The translations under genes and the position numbers were made by a program. DNA of 47,114 nucleotides, taken from contig JAILPZ010000024.1 in assembly GCA_024699225.1 (NCBI GenBank), forward strand, positions 1 to 47,114, written 5' to 3'. Positions 33,189 through 42,308 of this stretch are shown piece after piece. The DNA comes from Sphaerochaetaceae bacterium. GTDB lineage: Bacteria; Spirochaetota; Spirochaetia; Sphaerochaetales; Sphaerochaetaceae. Positions within the stretch are counted from its first letter, which is position 1; each line of letters begins with the position of its first letter. The notes under the pieces are model-generated. The model made no database searches. It saw nothing but the letters and a program-made list of their open reading frames with translations, and had not been told where the DNA came from.

Positions 33189-34415
33189 ATGAAAAAAGTT
33201 CTTTCAGTATTGATTATTGCTCTTTGTGCAATGATGATCTTTGCCGGCGGTGCCAAGGAAACTGCTCCTGCAACTCCGGCTGCACCGGCTGAAGTAGCAG
33301 CAGATTCAAATTACACAATCCGTATTTATTCAAACTCAAACTCAACAGAGCGTACAACATGGCTCATTGCTGAAGCAAAGGCTGCCGGTTTCAATATTTC
33401 TATTGATAACAACAGCGTTATCTCTGGCGACACAGCTGCTGTTCAGGCTGCAAATGAAAACAAGGATGGAGACGTAATCTTTGGTCTTAACGAGACAAGA
33501 TGGTCACAGCTTGTTGGCGGAGTATATGAGAATATTAAGCTTGTTGATTATGTGCCTGAATGGGCAGACACAGTAGGTTCATTCAAGTTTGACGGAAAGG
33601 CTTACGGCCTTGTCATTCAGAACATTCTTATGCTCTACAGAACAGACGAATATGGTACAAACGGTGAAGAACTTCACTTCAAGCACTGGTCAGATATTGT
33701 TGACTGTGACTACATCTGGTACAGACAGGGCAAGGTTGGCGGAACAACCAACGGTAACATCAACAACTCCATGCTTTATCCTTATACAGATCCTTCCTCA
33801 CCGGCAGGTGGTATCACTGTAGAAGGCTGGAAGAAGCTCTGGGACTACTGTAAGTTCGGCGTACATACTGGAGACAGCTATGGATTCGATCCTCTTAACA
33901 GAGGAGATGTTCAGGTTTCAACATTCTACTCAAGTTCACTTTACGGAAAACTTGATGCAGCAGCTGAAGGATCAAAGAATCCTCTTACAGCTGACAACTG
34001 GAAGCTCGTTGATATTGAAGACGGTACTTACTATATTGCTGAGTACATTGGTATTGTTGACAAGGCTGGAAGAACAGATGCTCAGACAGCACAGGTTAAG
34101 GCATTTGTTGACTGGTTCGGCAGTGCAGAAGTTCAGGCAGCATGGGCAGAAGAGTTTGACTCAGTTCCTTGTAACGCAGAAGCTTCAGCTATTGTCTATC
34201 CTGAAGGAACACCTGAAATCTATCAGATTCCTAACTTTGCTCTCAACATTGTTCCTGGAACAGACATGAACTATGCTTCATATGTTGCTGCACACAGCGC
34301 AGAGTGGACAAACATCATGACAAACCTCGGATTCTACTGGAAGGACCTCTCCAAGGCTCCTGCAGATCCGGACTGGGACAACCTCGACTGGGCAACTCTT
34401 TGCCAGAAACAGTAA
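33189..34415 (+). CDS. ABC transporter substrate-binding protein, iron(III)/thiamine type
   Basis: 408 residues from ATG 33189 (Shine-Dalgarno AAGGAGA). The signal sequence MKKVLSVLIIALCAMMIFAG is followed by GAKETAP and a proline/alanine linker, common in spirochaete exported proteins; there is no usable lipobox. The mature part (YTIRIYSNSNSTERTTWLI ... GDVIFGLNETRW ... FDGKAYGLVIQNILMLYR) fits the periplasmic iron/thiamine/polyamine class of binding proteins, clade uncertain. First gene of a four-gene operon with ATPase, fused permease and esterase. A stable hairpin follows it, which may keep its mRNA level above that of the downstream genes. Confidence 0.88.
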   Translation: MKKVLSVLIIALCAMMIFAGGAKETAPATPAAPAEVAADSNYTIRIYSNSNSTERTTWLIAEAKAAGFNISIDNNSVISGDTAAVQAANENKDGDVIFGLNETRWSQLVGGVYENIKLVDYVPEWADTVGSFKFDGKAYGLVIQNILMLYRTDEYGTNGEELHFKHWSDIVDCDYIWYRQGKVGGTTNGNINNSMLYPYTDPSSPAGGITVEGWKKLWDYCKFGVHTGDSYGFDPLNRGDVQVSTFYSSSLYGKLDAAAEGSKNPLTADNWKLVDIEDGTYYIAEYIGIVDKAGRTDAQTAQVKAFVDWFGSAEVQAAWAEEFDSVPCNAEASAIVYPEGTPEIYQIPNFALNIVPGTDMNYASYVAAHSAEWTNIMTNLGFYWKDLSKAPADPDWDNLDWATLCQKQ

Positions 34416-34440
34416 GTTTCTTATTTGAGGAAACACTTAG

Positions 34441-34466
34441 GCGAGCCGGGAAACCGGCTCGCTATT
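34441..34466 (+). terminator. GNRA-capped hairpin after the binding-protein gene (partial terminator or stabiliser)
   Basis: A perfect 9-bp stem GCGAGCCGG / CCGGCTCGC with a GAAA tetraloop, then TATTTTG. The T run is weak, so readthrough into the ATPase gene is expected. Confidence 0.65.
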
Positions 34467-34491
34467 TTGAATATAAGGGGAATATGAAAAG

Positions 34492-35526
34492 ATGATTAAT
34501 CTTAAAGACATAGTTGTAAAATTCGGTGATTTCACAGCACTGCATGATATTAATATTGAAGTAAAGGAAGGCGAGTTTTTTACCTTTCTCGGCCCGTCAG
34601 GCTGTGGAAAGACCACTACCCTGAGAACCATTACAGGTTTCATAGAACCCGCTGAAGGTTCAGTAATAATGAAAGGGGAAGATATTACCCATGTTCCTAT
34701 AGAGAAAAGAAACATAGGTATTGTTTTCCAAAGCTATGCCCTCTTCCCTACCATGACCGTATATGACAATATTGCTTTCGGTCTTAAAATCAAAAAGCTC
34801 AAGAAAGATGAAATTGACAAAAAGGTCAGAGATATAGCAAAGAAGGTAGATCTTACTGACGATCAGCTTCAGAAAGCAGTTTCTCAGCTTTCAGGCGGTC
34901 AGCAGCAGCGTGTTGCAATTGCCAGAGCTCTTGTCACTGAACCGGCTATCATCTGTCTTGATGAACCTCTTTCAAACCTGGATGCAAAGCTCCGTGTCCA
35001 GTTGAGAAACGAGCTTAAGAAGATGCAGAAGGACTTTGGTATTACATCCATCTACGTCACACACGACCAGGAAGAAGCCCTGACTCTTTCTGACAGAATA
35101 GCAGTCTTTAACAAAGGCTTTATTGAACAGATCGGCAATCCGAACGAGATTTACAACCACAGTGCAACTGAGTTTGTCTGTAACTTCATAGGAGATATAA
35201 ACCGCCTTGAGGATGCAACTGTGGAAGAGCTGAACAAGCGTGGTGCAAAGCTTGATCCCAAGAAGCACCACTACATCAGACTTGAAAGAATCCATGTAAA
35301 CAGCAAAGACGAGAATATGGAGAAATTCGACGGAACAGTTGAAAGCATGGAGTACTATGGTCTGTATATTAAGTACACAATCCGCCTTGCAACTCAGACT
35401 GTCAAGGTTATAGAAAAGAACGACGGAAGTACTCCGTTTGGCGTAGGAGACAATGTTTCTATTGCCTTCCTTGTTTCAAACATTATGAGTTACGTACCGC
35501 AGAAGGGGGCTACAGATGCTGAATGA
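34492..35526 (+). CDS. ABC transporter ATP-binding protein, FbpC/PotA type
   Basis: 344 residues. Walker A GPSGCGKTT (34-42), Q-loop in IGIVFQSYALFP, signature LSGGQQQR, Walker B AIICLDEP, H-loop VTHDQEEA. A C-terminal regulatory (TOBE-like) domain of about 100 residues follows (MEKFDGTVESMEYYGLYIKY). It powers the importer formed with the fused permease. The stop overlaps the permease start by 11 bases. An AAGGGG lies 11 bases before ATG 34492. Confidence 0.94.
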   Translation: MINLKDIVVKFGDFTALHDINIEVKEGEFFTFLGPSGCGKTTTLRTITGFIEPAEGSVIMKGEDITHVPIEKRNIGIVFQSYALFPTMTVYDNIAFGLKIKKLKKDEIDKKVRDIAKKVDLTDDQLQKAVSQLSGGQQQRVAIARALVTEPAIICLDEPLSNLDAKLRVQLRNELKKMQKDFGITSIYVTHDQEEALTLSDRIAVFNKGFIEQIGNPNEIYNHSATEFVCNFIGDINRLEDATVEELNKRGAKLDPKKHHYIRLERIHVNSKDENMEKFDGTVESMEYYGLYIKYTIRLATQTVKVIEKNDGSTPFGVGDNVSIAFLVSNIMSYVPQKGATDAE

Positions 35527-37411
35527 GAAACGCTTTGACAGTGGCAAACTTCTTCACCTGCTCGGCGGTTTCTTCTTTGCTTATCTTTTCTTCGGCTTCA
35601 TGCTTCTTCCCTGTCTGAATACTTTAACAAGTATTTTTACAGTAAAGACGGCTTCCGGAGAAGCAGACCCCTGGGCAGTTATAAGATTCTTCCTCAGTGG
35701 AAGCATGAAGACCTTTGTATGGAACTCTTTAAAGCTTGCACTGTGCCTGGTAGTGACGGTCAACGTAGTTGGTATTTCCATTGTTCTTTTAACTGAATAC
35801 TTTGACATAAAGGGTGCAGGAATTCTGAGAATGGGTTACATGACCACCCTCATCTACTCTGGTGTGGCTCTTGTTACAGGTTACATGTTCCTCTACGACT
35901 CAGACGGTATTATCACTACCCTTCTGATTAACTCTTTCCCTGACATGAACCCCAACTGGTTCTCAGGTTTCAGGGCAGTTCTGTTTACCATGACATTTGC
36001 ATGTACAAGTAACCACATGCTGTTCCTGAGAAACGCAATCAGAGGTATAGACTACAATACAGTTGAAGCTGCAAGAAACATGGGAGCAAACCCGTTCAAG
36101 GTTCTCTGGAAGGTTGTTTTCCCAACCCTCATTCCTACCATGTTCTCTTTGACAGTCATGACCTTTATTACAGGTCTGTGTGCCATGAGTGCTCCTACAC
36201 TGCTCGGTTACGACTCAATCAACCCGGAAATAGTACGTTTAGCCGGCTCTTCCGTAGCTGATGAGTCCTTCCCTCAGGCAAGAGCTGCACTTCTGTCTAT
36301 TATTCTTGCCACATTTACAATTGTTCTTCTGACCATCCTTTCTTCTTACGAAAGAAAGGGGCACTACCTTTCAGTCTCCAAGACCAAGGCCAAGCTTCAG
36401 AAGCAGAAGATTAACAATCCGGTTGCAAACGTACTGGCTCATATCTATGCCTACGTTCTTTTTGTAATTTACATGACTCCGGTTGTAATGATTATTATCT
36501 TCTCCTTCCAGACCTACAGTGCCATAAGACTTAAGACCATAGACTTCAGCAAGTGGACTCTGGTTAACTTCATAGGTCAGCAGGATTATGAATATCTGAC
36601 AGCCAGAGGAACATACAAGACAAGAGTCGGTTCCATCTCAGGTGTATTCTCCAACGCAGACACCCTTGGCGGTATAAAGATGAGTTTCATCTTCTCGGCT
36701 GTTGCCGCCATACTTGCTGCCGTTATAGTTGTTGTAGCGTGTACCTATATTTTCAAGCACAAGAAAAAAGGAATAGCCCTTGAGTATTCACTGCTCTTCC
36801 CGTGGCTGCTTCCGACCATTCTTATCTGTTACTCATACAGAGTCTACTTCAACAGTTCAGAAGTCTGGTACGTGTTCGGAAACAACCTCTACTACGGACC
36901 TAATGTAAGATTCTTAATTATTATGGCGTACACGGTTGTAAAGCTGCCGTTCAGTCTTCGAATGATAAAGGCGGCGTTCTATGCAATAGATGAGGAGCTG
37001 GAAGATGCGGCCAAAAATCTCGGAGCTTCGGCCCTGGTGACCTTCCTGAAGGTAAAGCTGCCCATTATTCTTCCGAGTGTACTTGCCGTTGTTGCCCTTA
37101 ACTTCAACGCTCTGTTTACAGAGTACGACATGTCGGCAACCTTTGCTTCAACATACGGAACATCATACGCCATGGTTATACAGGCTATGTGTCTTGAAGA
37201 AGGTCTTTACGGATACAACGTAAACGCCTCCGGAAGAAGATGTGCATCCACTGTGTTCATTATGATTGTATCAGGCTTGATTCTCTATCTTGTCTATGGT
37301 GTTGGCGCAAGAGACCTTGGAGAGCGCCTGATAGCACGGGATAAGAGAAGAAAGAGGATTGCAAGAATCAAAGCTCTCTTTGGCAAAAAGACTGACGAGG
37401 TTCTGGCATGA
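35516..37411 (+). CDS. Fused ABC permease with two transmembrane domains
   Basis: 631 residues: two binding-protein-dependent permease domains in one chain, as in FbpB/ThiP-type iron or thiamine importers. Each has an EAA loop that contacts the ATPase: EAARNMGANPFKVLWKVVFP in the first half and EDAAKNLGASALVTFLKVKL in the second. About twelve membrane segments are visible, and a basic C-terminal tail (RDKRRKRIARIKALFGKK) ends the protein. Because both halves are fused, no second permease gene is needed. Translation is coupled to the ATPase (11-base overlap) and to the esterase (ATGA overlap). Confidence 0.92.
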   Translation: MLNEKRFDSGKLLHLLGGFFFAYLFFGFMLLPCLNTLTSIFTVKTASGEADPWAVIRFFLSGSMKTFVWNSLKLALCLVVTVNVVGISIVLLTEYFDIKGAGILRMGYMTTLIYSGVALVTGYMFLYDSDGIITTLLINSFPDMNPNWFSGFRAVLFTMTFACTSNHMLFLRNAIRGIDYNTVEAARNMGANPFKVLWKVVFPTLIPTMFSLTVMTFITGLCAMSAPTLLGYDSINPEIVRLAGSSVADESFPQARAALLSIILATFTIVLLTILSSYERKGHYLSVSKTKAKLQKQKINNPVANVLAHIYAYVLFVIYMTPVVMIIIFSFQTYSAIRLKTIDFSKWTLVNFIGQQDYEYLTARGTYKTRVGSISGVFSNADTLGGIKMSFIFSAVAAILAAVIVVVACTYIFKHKKKGIALEYSLLFPWLLPTILICYSYRVYFNSSEVWYVFGNNLYYGPNVRFLIIMAYTVVKLPFSLRMIKAAFYAIDEELEDAAKNLGASALVTFLKVKLPIILPSVLAVVALNFNALFTEYDMSATFASTYGTSYAMVIQAMCLEEGLYGYNVNASGRRCASTVFIMIVSGLILYLVYGVGARDLGERLIARDKRRKRIARIKALFGKKTDEVLA

Positions 37412-38163
37412 GAACAGAAACTGTAGAAATCTACGGAGCTAAACTTGAGCTTTTCATCCATGACGACGGGAAAACCTGTCCCATGATTGTAATCTGTCCG
37501 GGAGGCGGCTATGAGCACGTCTCCCTGAGAGAGGGAAAGCCCGTAGCCATGTGTTTTTTCAGCAAGGGCTACAACTGCTCCGTATTAACCTACACATGCG
37601 CCCCTTTTGAACGCTTTCCGACACAGCTGATCCAGCTTGCAAACTCCGTAAAGCATATCAGAATAAATGCAGAAAGCCTGAACACAGATCCGGATAAGAT
37701 CTGCACAATGGGCTTTTCTGCAGGCGGACACCTTACAGCATGTCTCGGATGCTTCTGGCCTGAGTACGGAATTAACGCGCAGGTAAATGCTCAGATTCTC
37801 TGCTACCCGGTAATCACTGCCGGCAAGTTTGCACACAAGGGTTCTTTCGAGAACCTCTGTGAAGGCAATGAGGATCTTATGAAGATGGTCTCTCTTGAAA
37901 AGATGGTCCGTCCCTGCGTACCTCCGACGTTCATCTGGCATACAAAGCCGGATAAGTCAGTTCCTGTTGAGAACACACTTCTCTTTGACAAGGCCCTGAC
38001 AAAGGAAAAAATCCCTCACCAGGTTCTTCTCTTTGAAACAGGAGAACACGGGATTTCCCTGGCAACAGAAGAAGTTGTCCATGAGGCAAATCCCGAGCCG
38101 AACAAGGAAGTCCAGGTCTGGCCCGATAAAGCAGATGCCTGGCTTAAGAAGCTCTGGAAGTAA
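37408..38163 (+). CDS. Alpha/beta-hydrolase, BD-FAE/acetyl-xylan-esterase-like
   Basis: 251 residues. Oxyanion-hole motif ICPGGGYEHVS (about 29-39), nucleophile S104 in MGFSAGGH, acid in the WHTKPDKSVPVEN region (about 183), and histidine in ETGEHGISL (about 220). This matches small esterases that remove acyl groups from sugars or xylan. No signal peptide, so it acts in the cytoplasm. It is the last gene of the ABC operon, overlapping the permease stop (ATGA), which suggests it acts on an esterified compound brought in by the importer. A strong terminator follows. Confidence 0.85.
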   Translation: MRTETVEIYGAKLELFIHDDGKTCPMIVICPGGGYEHVSLREGKPVAMCFFSKGYNCSVLTYTCAPFERFPTQLIQLANSVKHIRINAESLNTDPDKICTMGFSAGGHLTACLGCFWPEYGINAQVNAQILCYPVITAGKFAHKGSFENLCEGNEDLMKMVSLEKMVRPCVPPTFIWHTKPDKSVPVENTLLFDKALTKEKIPHQVLLFETGEHGISLATEEVVHEANPEPNKEVQVWPDKADAWLKKLWK

Positions 38164-38192
38164 AGGACTACAAATAAACAAACAAAACAAAG

Positions 38193-38229
38193 TAAAAACA
38201 CCGCAGGTAATGAATCTGCGGTGTTTTTA
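38193..38229. terminator. Bidirectional terminator between the ABC operon and the XRE gene
   Basis: A 14-bp perfect stem (TAAAAACACCGCAG / CTGCGGTGTTTTTA) with loop GTAATGAAT; T-rich on both strands, so it can end both converging transcripts. Confidence 0.85.
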
Positions 38230-38289
38230 TTTCTCAAAATTGAAAAAAGCATGAGGGAATAAGGGTTATAAACCTATCTGATTTCCTTC

Positions 38290-39243
38290 TTACTTCTTCC
38301 GTCCTGTAAATAAAAGCATAAGAGGAACAAAGAGAACTCCGGCTACGGGCCAGATAATCCAGAAATCCTTTACATCCAGAAAAAGAAGAACCAGAAAGAC
38401 AGCAGTAATAACCATCCAGTAGATTGAGGAGAATTTGCTCCTTCCTTCAAAACCTTCCTTTCTTTCACGTGTGTAGTCTCCCTCCTCAAGAAGCTGATCA
38501 AAGGAACCGTTAATTGTTCCCGTGTAGACAAAACCGTGAACAGCAAAGGACACGAGAAGAAGCAGAACACATACAGCGCTGACAATGATCAGAGAATCAT
38601 CATATAAACAGGATAATACAATCAGCGGAATAACTGAAAGAATACATACAACAGTACAGATTGTTTTAATCCTTGTATCTTTTTCCTTAAATTCAGATCT
38701 TCTCTTTTTTACAACTCCGGATACTCCGTACTCTGTCTCTATTACTTCTTTCTCAAGAAACTCATACTCCTTAAAATCTGAAGCACAGCGGATAAACCCG
38801 GTTACAGCTATGGCAACAAGAACAAGAATAACTCCAACCCCTGCACCCACAACAGGAGCAGCTATATTCTCAATACCTGAGATAAAAATTAACGGAATGG
38901 GAGAAACTACACAGAGAGAGGAGCACAATGAGAGAAGCGGTGCCCTTCTCTTTCTTATATCCATAAACTCCACAGCTTCCTCAAGAGAAACTTTTCTTAG
39001 TGCAGAATCATTGGAAACAGGACTTGAAACAGGCTCTTCAATTCTGTAGTCGTCCTTAAGCAGATAATCGGTTGAAACAGAAAAGAGGGTACTGAGTTTT
39101 ACTATCTTATCCATATCGGGAATACTCTGACTACTTTCCCATTTTGAGACAGACTGTCTGGAGACATCCAGCTTCTCAGCCAGATCTTCCTGAGACCAGT
39201 TCATCTTCTTTCTAAGCTCAACAATTTTTTCTGAGATAATCAT
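38290..39243 (-). CDS. XRE-family regulator with a C-terminal membrane domain
   Basis: 317 residues from ATG 39243 (Shine-Dalgarno AAGGAG). Residues 1-65 form an XRE helix-turn-helix (SEKIVELRKKMNWSQEDLAE, then VSRQSVSKWE and LFSVSTDYLL). The rest holds four or five membrane segments in two pairs (about 95-145, 190-240, 285-317). Such membrane-tethered repressors are common in Firmicutes and some spirochaetes; the signal is unknown. A 13-bp palindrome overlapping its -35 suggests self-control. It lies downstream of glpK and the small membrane-protein gene. Confidence 0.87.
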   Translation of the reverse strand: MIISEKIVELRKKMNWSQEDLAEKLDVSRQSVSKWESSQSIPDMDKIVKLSTLFSVSTDYLLKDDYRIEEPVSSPVSNDSALRKVSLEEAVEFMDIRKRRAPLLSLCSSLCVVSPIPLIFISGIENIAAPVVGAGVGVILVLVAIAVTGFIRCASDFKEYEFLEKEVIETEYGVSGVVKKRRSEFKEKDTRIKTICTVVCILSVIPLIVLSCLYDDSLIIVSAVCVLLLLVSFAVHGFVYTGTINGSFDQLLEEGDYTRERKEGFEGRSKFSSIYWMVITAVFLVLLFLDVKDFWIIWPVAGVLFVPLMLLFTGRKK

Positions 39244-39288
39244 ACGAACTCTCCTTTGAGTAAGCATAATAGAAAAAGCCCTGTTTGC

Positions 39289-39319
39289 ATTCTACCAACA
39301 GGACATTGAAAACTGTCAA
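39289..39319 (-). promoter_or_regulatory. Candidate promoter of the XRE gene
   Basis: On the minus strand a consensus TTGACA (39319-39314) and TAGAAT (39294-39289), spacing 19, which is long. It lies in the 91-base gap between the small membrane-protein gene and the XRE gene. Confidence 0.4.
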
Positions 39320-39329
39320 CCGGCGGTTG
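39317..39329. promoter_or_regulatory. 13-bp palindrome overlapping the XRE -35 box
   Basis: CAACCGGCGGTTG: 6-bp arms around one base. Its edge overlaps TTGACA of the XRE promoter, the position of an autorepressor site. Confidence 0.4.
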
Positions 39330-39334
39330 CATTT

Positions 39335-39568
39335 TCACTTTTTATCAAAAAGATTATCCAGATATTCCTCTTTCAGGGTATTATCCATGGCTGCATGGGG
39401 ATAGGCAGGGTCTCCGACCTTATCCGTATCCTTACCCGGGTCAAAGTCTGCAAAACTTCCTGTCTTGGAATAAAGAGTCTCGTCTCTTTTCTTCCTCTCT
39501 TCCTTTGAAGGTCTGCCCATGAAGGAGACTACGAGAAGAATTACAACTATTACTATTATTATTCCCAT
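39335..39568 (-). CDS. Small single-span membrane protein of unknown function
   Basis: 77 residues: one N-terminal membrane helix (about 2-18, IIIVIVVILLVVSFMG), then a basic segment RPSKEERKKRDE and an acidic, aspartate-rich cytoplasmic tail. A good Shine-Dalgarno (AGGAG, overlapping the glpK stop) and a 2-base gap to glpK argue that it is translated. Not recognised; it may be an accessory membrane protein of the glycerol kinase operon or unrelated. Confidence 0.65.
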   Translation of the reverse strand: MGIIIVIVVILLVVSFMGRPSKEERKKRDETLYSKTGSFADFDPGKDTDKVGDPAYPHAAMDNTLKEEYLDNLFDKK

Positions 39569-39570
39569 AC

Positions 39571-41067
39571 CTACTCCTGATCATCTGCCCAGGCAAGAGC
39601 AGCTCTTACAGCCTTCTGCCAGCCCTTGATAAGACGAACTCTCTCGCCCTCATCCATAGCCGGTTCAAAGATCTTATCTACAGCCCAGTTCTGTTTTATA
39701 TCATCAAGGCTGTCCCAGTAACCTGTAGCCAGACCTGCAAGATAGGCAGCGCCCAGACCGGTGGTTTCTATACAGGAAGGACGAACTACCTGAGATTTTA
39801 AAATGTTACTCTGAAACTGCATGAGAAGGTTGTTTGCACTGGCTCCTCCGTCAACACGCAGGCTTGAAATCTTTATTCCTGAGTCTGTTTCCATAGCTCT
39901 TGCTATGGCATGAGTCTGATAGGCCAGGGACTCCAAAGTGGCACGAACCAGATGAGCTCTGCTGGTACCGCGGGTAATTCCTGTAATAATTCCGCGTGCA
40001 TTCTGGTTCCAGTACGGAGCTCCCAGGCCTGTGAAAGCAGGAACAACATAGCAGCCCTCAGAATCTTCTACACGGCTGGCCCAGTCCTCACTTTCAGGAG
40101 CATTCTCTATCACAGCCAGCTCATCCCTGAGCCATTGAATTGCAGCACCGGCAACAAAGATACTTCCCTCCAGGGCATATTCAACATGGTCGTTGTACCC
40201 GACTGCAATTGTAGTAACCAGACCTGATCTGGACATGACAGGCTTACGACCTGTGTTCATCAAAAGGAAGCACCCGGTACCGTATGTATTTTTCATCTCG
40301 CCTTCGTTGAAGCAGCACTGGCCGAACAGAGCACACTGCTGGTCACCTGCAGCACCGGAAATTACTATTTCTCCACCGTAGAATTCAGGCAGTGATTTTC
40401 CGTAAATGAAGCTTGAAGGCTTAACCTCGGGAAGAATACTTTCAGGAATGTTAAAGAGCTTTAACAGATCCTTGTCCCAGCAAAGGTCGTGTATGTTGTA
40501 CAGCATGGTACGGCTTGCATTTGTCTGGTCTGTAACATGGACCTGCCCGCCTGTAAGATTCCAGATAAGCCAGGTTTCGATTGTACCGAAGAGAAGCTGA
40601 CCGCGCTCAGCCTTAGCCCGTGCTCCAGGAACATGGTCGAGCAGCCATTTGATCTTTGTTCCTGAAAAGTATGCATCAGGAACCAGACCTGTCTTTTCAC
40701 GGATCATGTCTGAGTATCCGTCTTTAACAATCTGATCTATGATGGAACTTGTCCTTCTGCACTGCCAGACTATGGCATTTGCAATTGGCTTTCCCGTATC
40801 CTTGTCCCAGATAACTGTTGTTTCTCTCTGGTTTGTAATTCCTATACTGTCTATCTGTTTTGCACTTATGCGCATCTTCTTCATGGCAGCACGGGAGACT
40901 TCGAGTGTTGTATCCCATATTTCAGTAGCATCATGCTCTACCCAGCCCGGTTTGGGAAAAATCTGAGGAAATTCCTTCTGGCACACCGCGCAGATACGGC
41001 CTGCCTTGTCAAATATAAGACATCTGGAACTTGTAGTTCCCTGATCAAGAGCCATTATGTATTTCAT
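39571..41067 (-). CDS. glpK: Glycerol kinase
   Basis: 498 residues from ATG 41067 (Shine-Dalgarno AGGGGG). FGGY-family sugar kinase that makes glycerol 3-phosphate. Seen: [73 protein letters not shown] and the C-terminal [19 protein letters not shown], all typical of GlpK. No glycerol facilitator or dehydrogenase is adjacent. Own promoter at 41087-41115, back to back with that of the Ldh-type dehydrogenase. Confidence 0.96.
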   Translation of the reverse strand: MKYIMALDQGTTSSRCLIFDKAGRICAVCQKEFPQIFPKPGWVEHDATEIWDTTLEVSRAAMKKMRISAKQIDSIGITNQRETTVIWDKDTGKPIANAIVWQCRRTSSIIDQIVKDGYSDMIREKTGLVPDAYFSGTKIKWLLDHVPGARAKAERGQLLFGTIETWLIWNLTGGQVHVTDQTNASRTMLYNIHDLCWDKDLLKLFNIPESILPEVKPSSFIYGKSLPEFYGGEIVISGAAGDQQCALFGQCCFNEGEMKNTYGTGCFLLMNTGRKPVMSRSGLVTTIAVGYNDHVEYALEGSIFVAGAAIQWLRDELAVIENAPESEDWASRVEDSEGCYVVPAFTGLGAPYWNQNARGIITGITRGTSRAHLVRATLESLAYQTHAIARAMETDSGIKISSLRVDGGASANNLLMQFQSNILKSQVVRPSCIETTGLGAAYLAGLATGYWDSLDDIKQNWAVDKIFEPAMDEGERVRLIKGWQKAVRAALAWADDQE

Positions 41068-41086
41068 GAGATACCCCCTGTTTAAA

Positions 41087-41115
41087 ATTATCAAAGCTCA
41101 TTCGGGTACAGTCAA
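41087..41115 (-). promoter_or_regulatory. glpK promoter
   Basis: On the minus strand TTGACT (41115-41110), 17 bases, GATAAT (41092-41087) within TTTGATAAT; predicted leader about 13 bases. Confidence 0.6.
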
Positions 41116-41131
41116 GCAAAGATTATTGAGG

Positions 41132-41160
41132 TTTACACCTCTTCTTTTTAGGTAGATAAT
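41132..41160 (+). promoter_or_regulatory. Promoter of the Ldh-type dehydrogenase-malic enzyme operon
   Basis: TTTACA (41132-41137), 17 bases, GATAAT (41155-41160); the predicted start near 41167 is just at the Shine-Dalgarno AGGAG. The -35 is only 16 bases from the -35 of the divergent glpK promoter. Confidence 0.55.
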
Positions 41161-41178
41161 TGGCTTAGGAGAAAAATC

Positions 41179-42291
41179 ATGGAAACAAGACCTTATGTAA
41201 AATGGGAGCTCATGAACAGCTTCATGATAGATGTATTTAAAGCTTACGGAGTTCCTGAGGAAGATGCTGCAATCTGCGCAGACGTCCTTCTTGAATCAGA
41301 CAGAAGGGGCATAGAAAGCCACGGATGCAACAGATTCAAGCCAATTTACCTGGACAGAATTAAGAACGGTACATTAAAGCCGGTAACAGAGATAGAGATA
41401 ATAAAAGAAACACCCACAACAGTTGTTATGGATGCCCATGACGGTATGGGAATGGTAGCCTCATATAAAATGATGAAGATGCTCATTGAAAAGGCAAAGA
41501 AGTACGGAATGGCCGGAGGAACTATCAAGAACTCCACCCACTACGGAATAGCCGGTTACTGGACAACCATGGCTGAGAAGGAAGGCATGATAGGTATTTC
41601 CGGAACAAACGCCAGACCTTCTGTTGCCCCAACCTTTGGAATTGAGCCCATGATGGGTACAAACCCCATGACATTTACCATGCCGACAGATGAGGACTTT
41701 CCTTTCAACTTTGACTGCGCAACATCGACCATCCAGAACGGAAAGATTGAATTCTACGCCAGACAGGGAAAGAAAACTCCTGAGGGCCTTGTTGTAAACA
41801 ACAACGGTGAAACCGTAACTGAATCCGCACAGATTCTTTCTGATATGAGAAACGGAAAGGCTGCCCTTCTTCCTCTCGGTGGTCTCGGAGAAGAAACCGG
41901 AGGCTACAAGGGCTATGGTTTTACTGCAATAGTTGAGATTCTCAGCGCAGCCCTTTCAGGTGGCCCTTACATGAAGGCCCTCAACGGCAAGGACGAGAAC
42001 GGCAAACCTCAGATGTACCACCTCGGTCACTTCTTCTTTGTAATTAATCCTGAGTTCTTCATGGGTCTTGAAGCCTTCAAGAGCACAGCAGGCGGTATCT
42101 GCAGAGACCTCAGAGCTTCCAGAAAGGCTCCGGGACAGAAGAGAATCTACACAGCCGGAGAAAAGGAACATGAGGCCTTCCTTGACAGAAAGGACAAGGG
42201 AGTACCTGTTGGAGAAGCCATTCAGAAGGAGCTTATCCAGCTTAGGGATGAGAATAAGCTTTATCAGTATCATTTCCCGTTTGAAAACTGA
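41179..42291 (+). CDS. Malate/lactate dehydrogenase of the Ldh2 (MDH/LDH II) family
   Basis: 370 residues. NAD(P)-dependent 2-hydroxyacid dehydrogenase unrelated to the Rossmann MDH. Family signatures: [16 protein letters not shown] (catalytic H near residue 54), [53 protein letters not shown] and [15 protein letters not shown]. Malate is the likelier substrate because a malic enzyme gene follows after 17 bases; the two would together interconvert oxaloacetate, malate and pyruvate and exchange NADH for NADPH. Shine-Dalgarno AGGAG. Confidence 0.88.
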   Translation: METRPYVKWELMNSFMIDVFKAYGVPEEDAAICADVLLESDRRGIESHGCNRFKPIYLDRIKNGTLKPVTEIEIIKETPTTVVMDAHDGMGMVASYKMMKMLIEKAKKYGMAGGTIKNSTHYGIAGYWTTMAEKEGMIGISGTNARPSVAPTFGIEPMMGTNPMTFTMPTDEDFPFNFDCATSTIQNGKIEFYARQGKKTPEGLVVNNNGETVTESAQILSDMRNGKAALLPLGGLGEETGGYKGYGFTAIVEILSAALSGGPYMKALNGKDENGKPQMYHLGHFFFVINPEFFMGLEAFKSTAGGICRDLRASRKAPGQKRIYTAGEKEHEAFLDRKDKGVPVGEAIQKELIQLRDENKLYQYHFPFEN

Positions 42292-42308
42292 AGCACAAGA
42301 GGATAGAA

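Noticed and set aside
33189-33254. Lipobox at C13 of the solute-binding protein
   Set aside because: C13 falls inside the hydrophobic core with leucine just before it; cleavage near FAGG by signal peptidase I is more credible.
41149-41155. TAGGTAG as a second TetR operator
   Set aside because: Only one half-site is present; the other arm does not match. Mentioned only as a weak lead.
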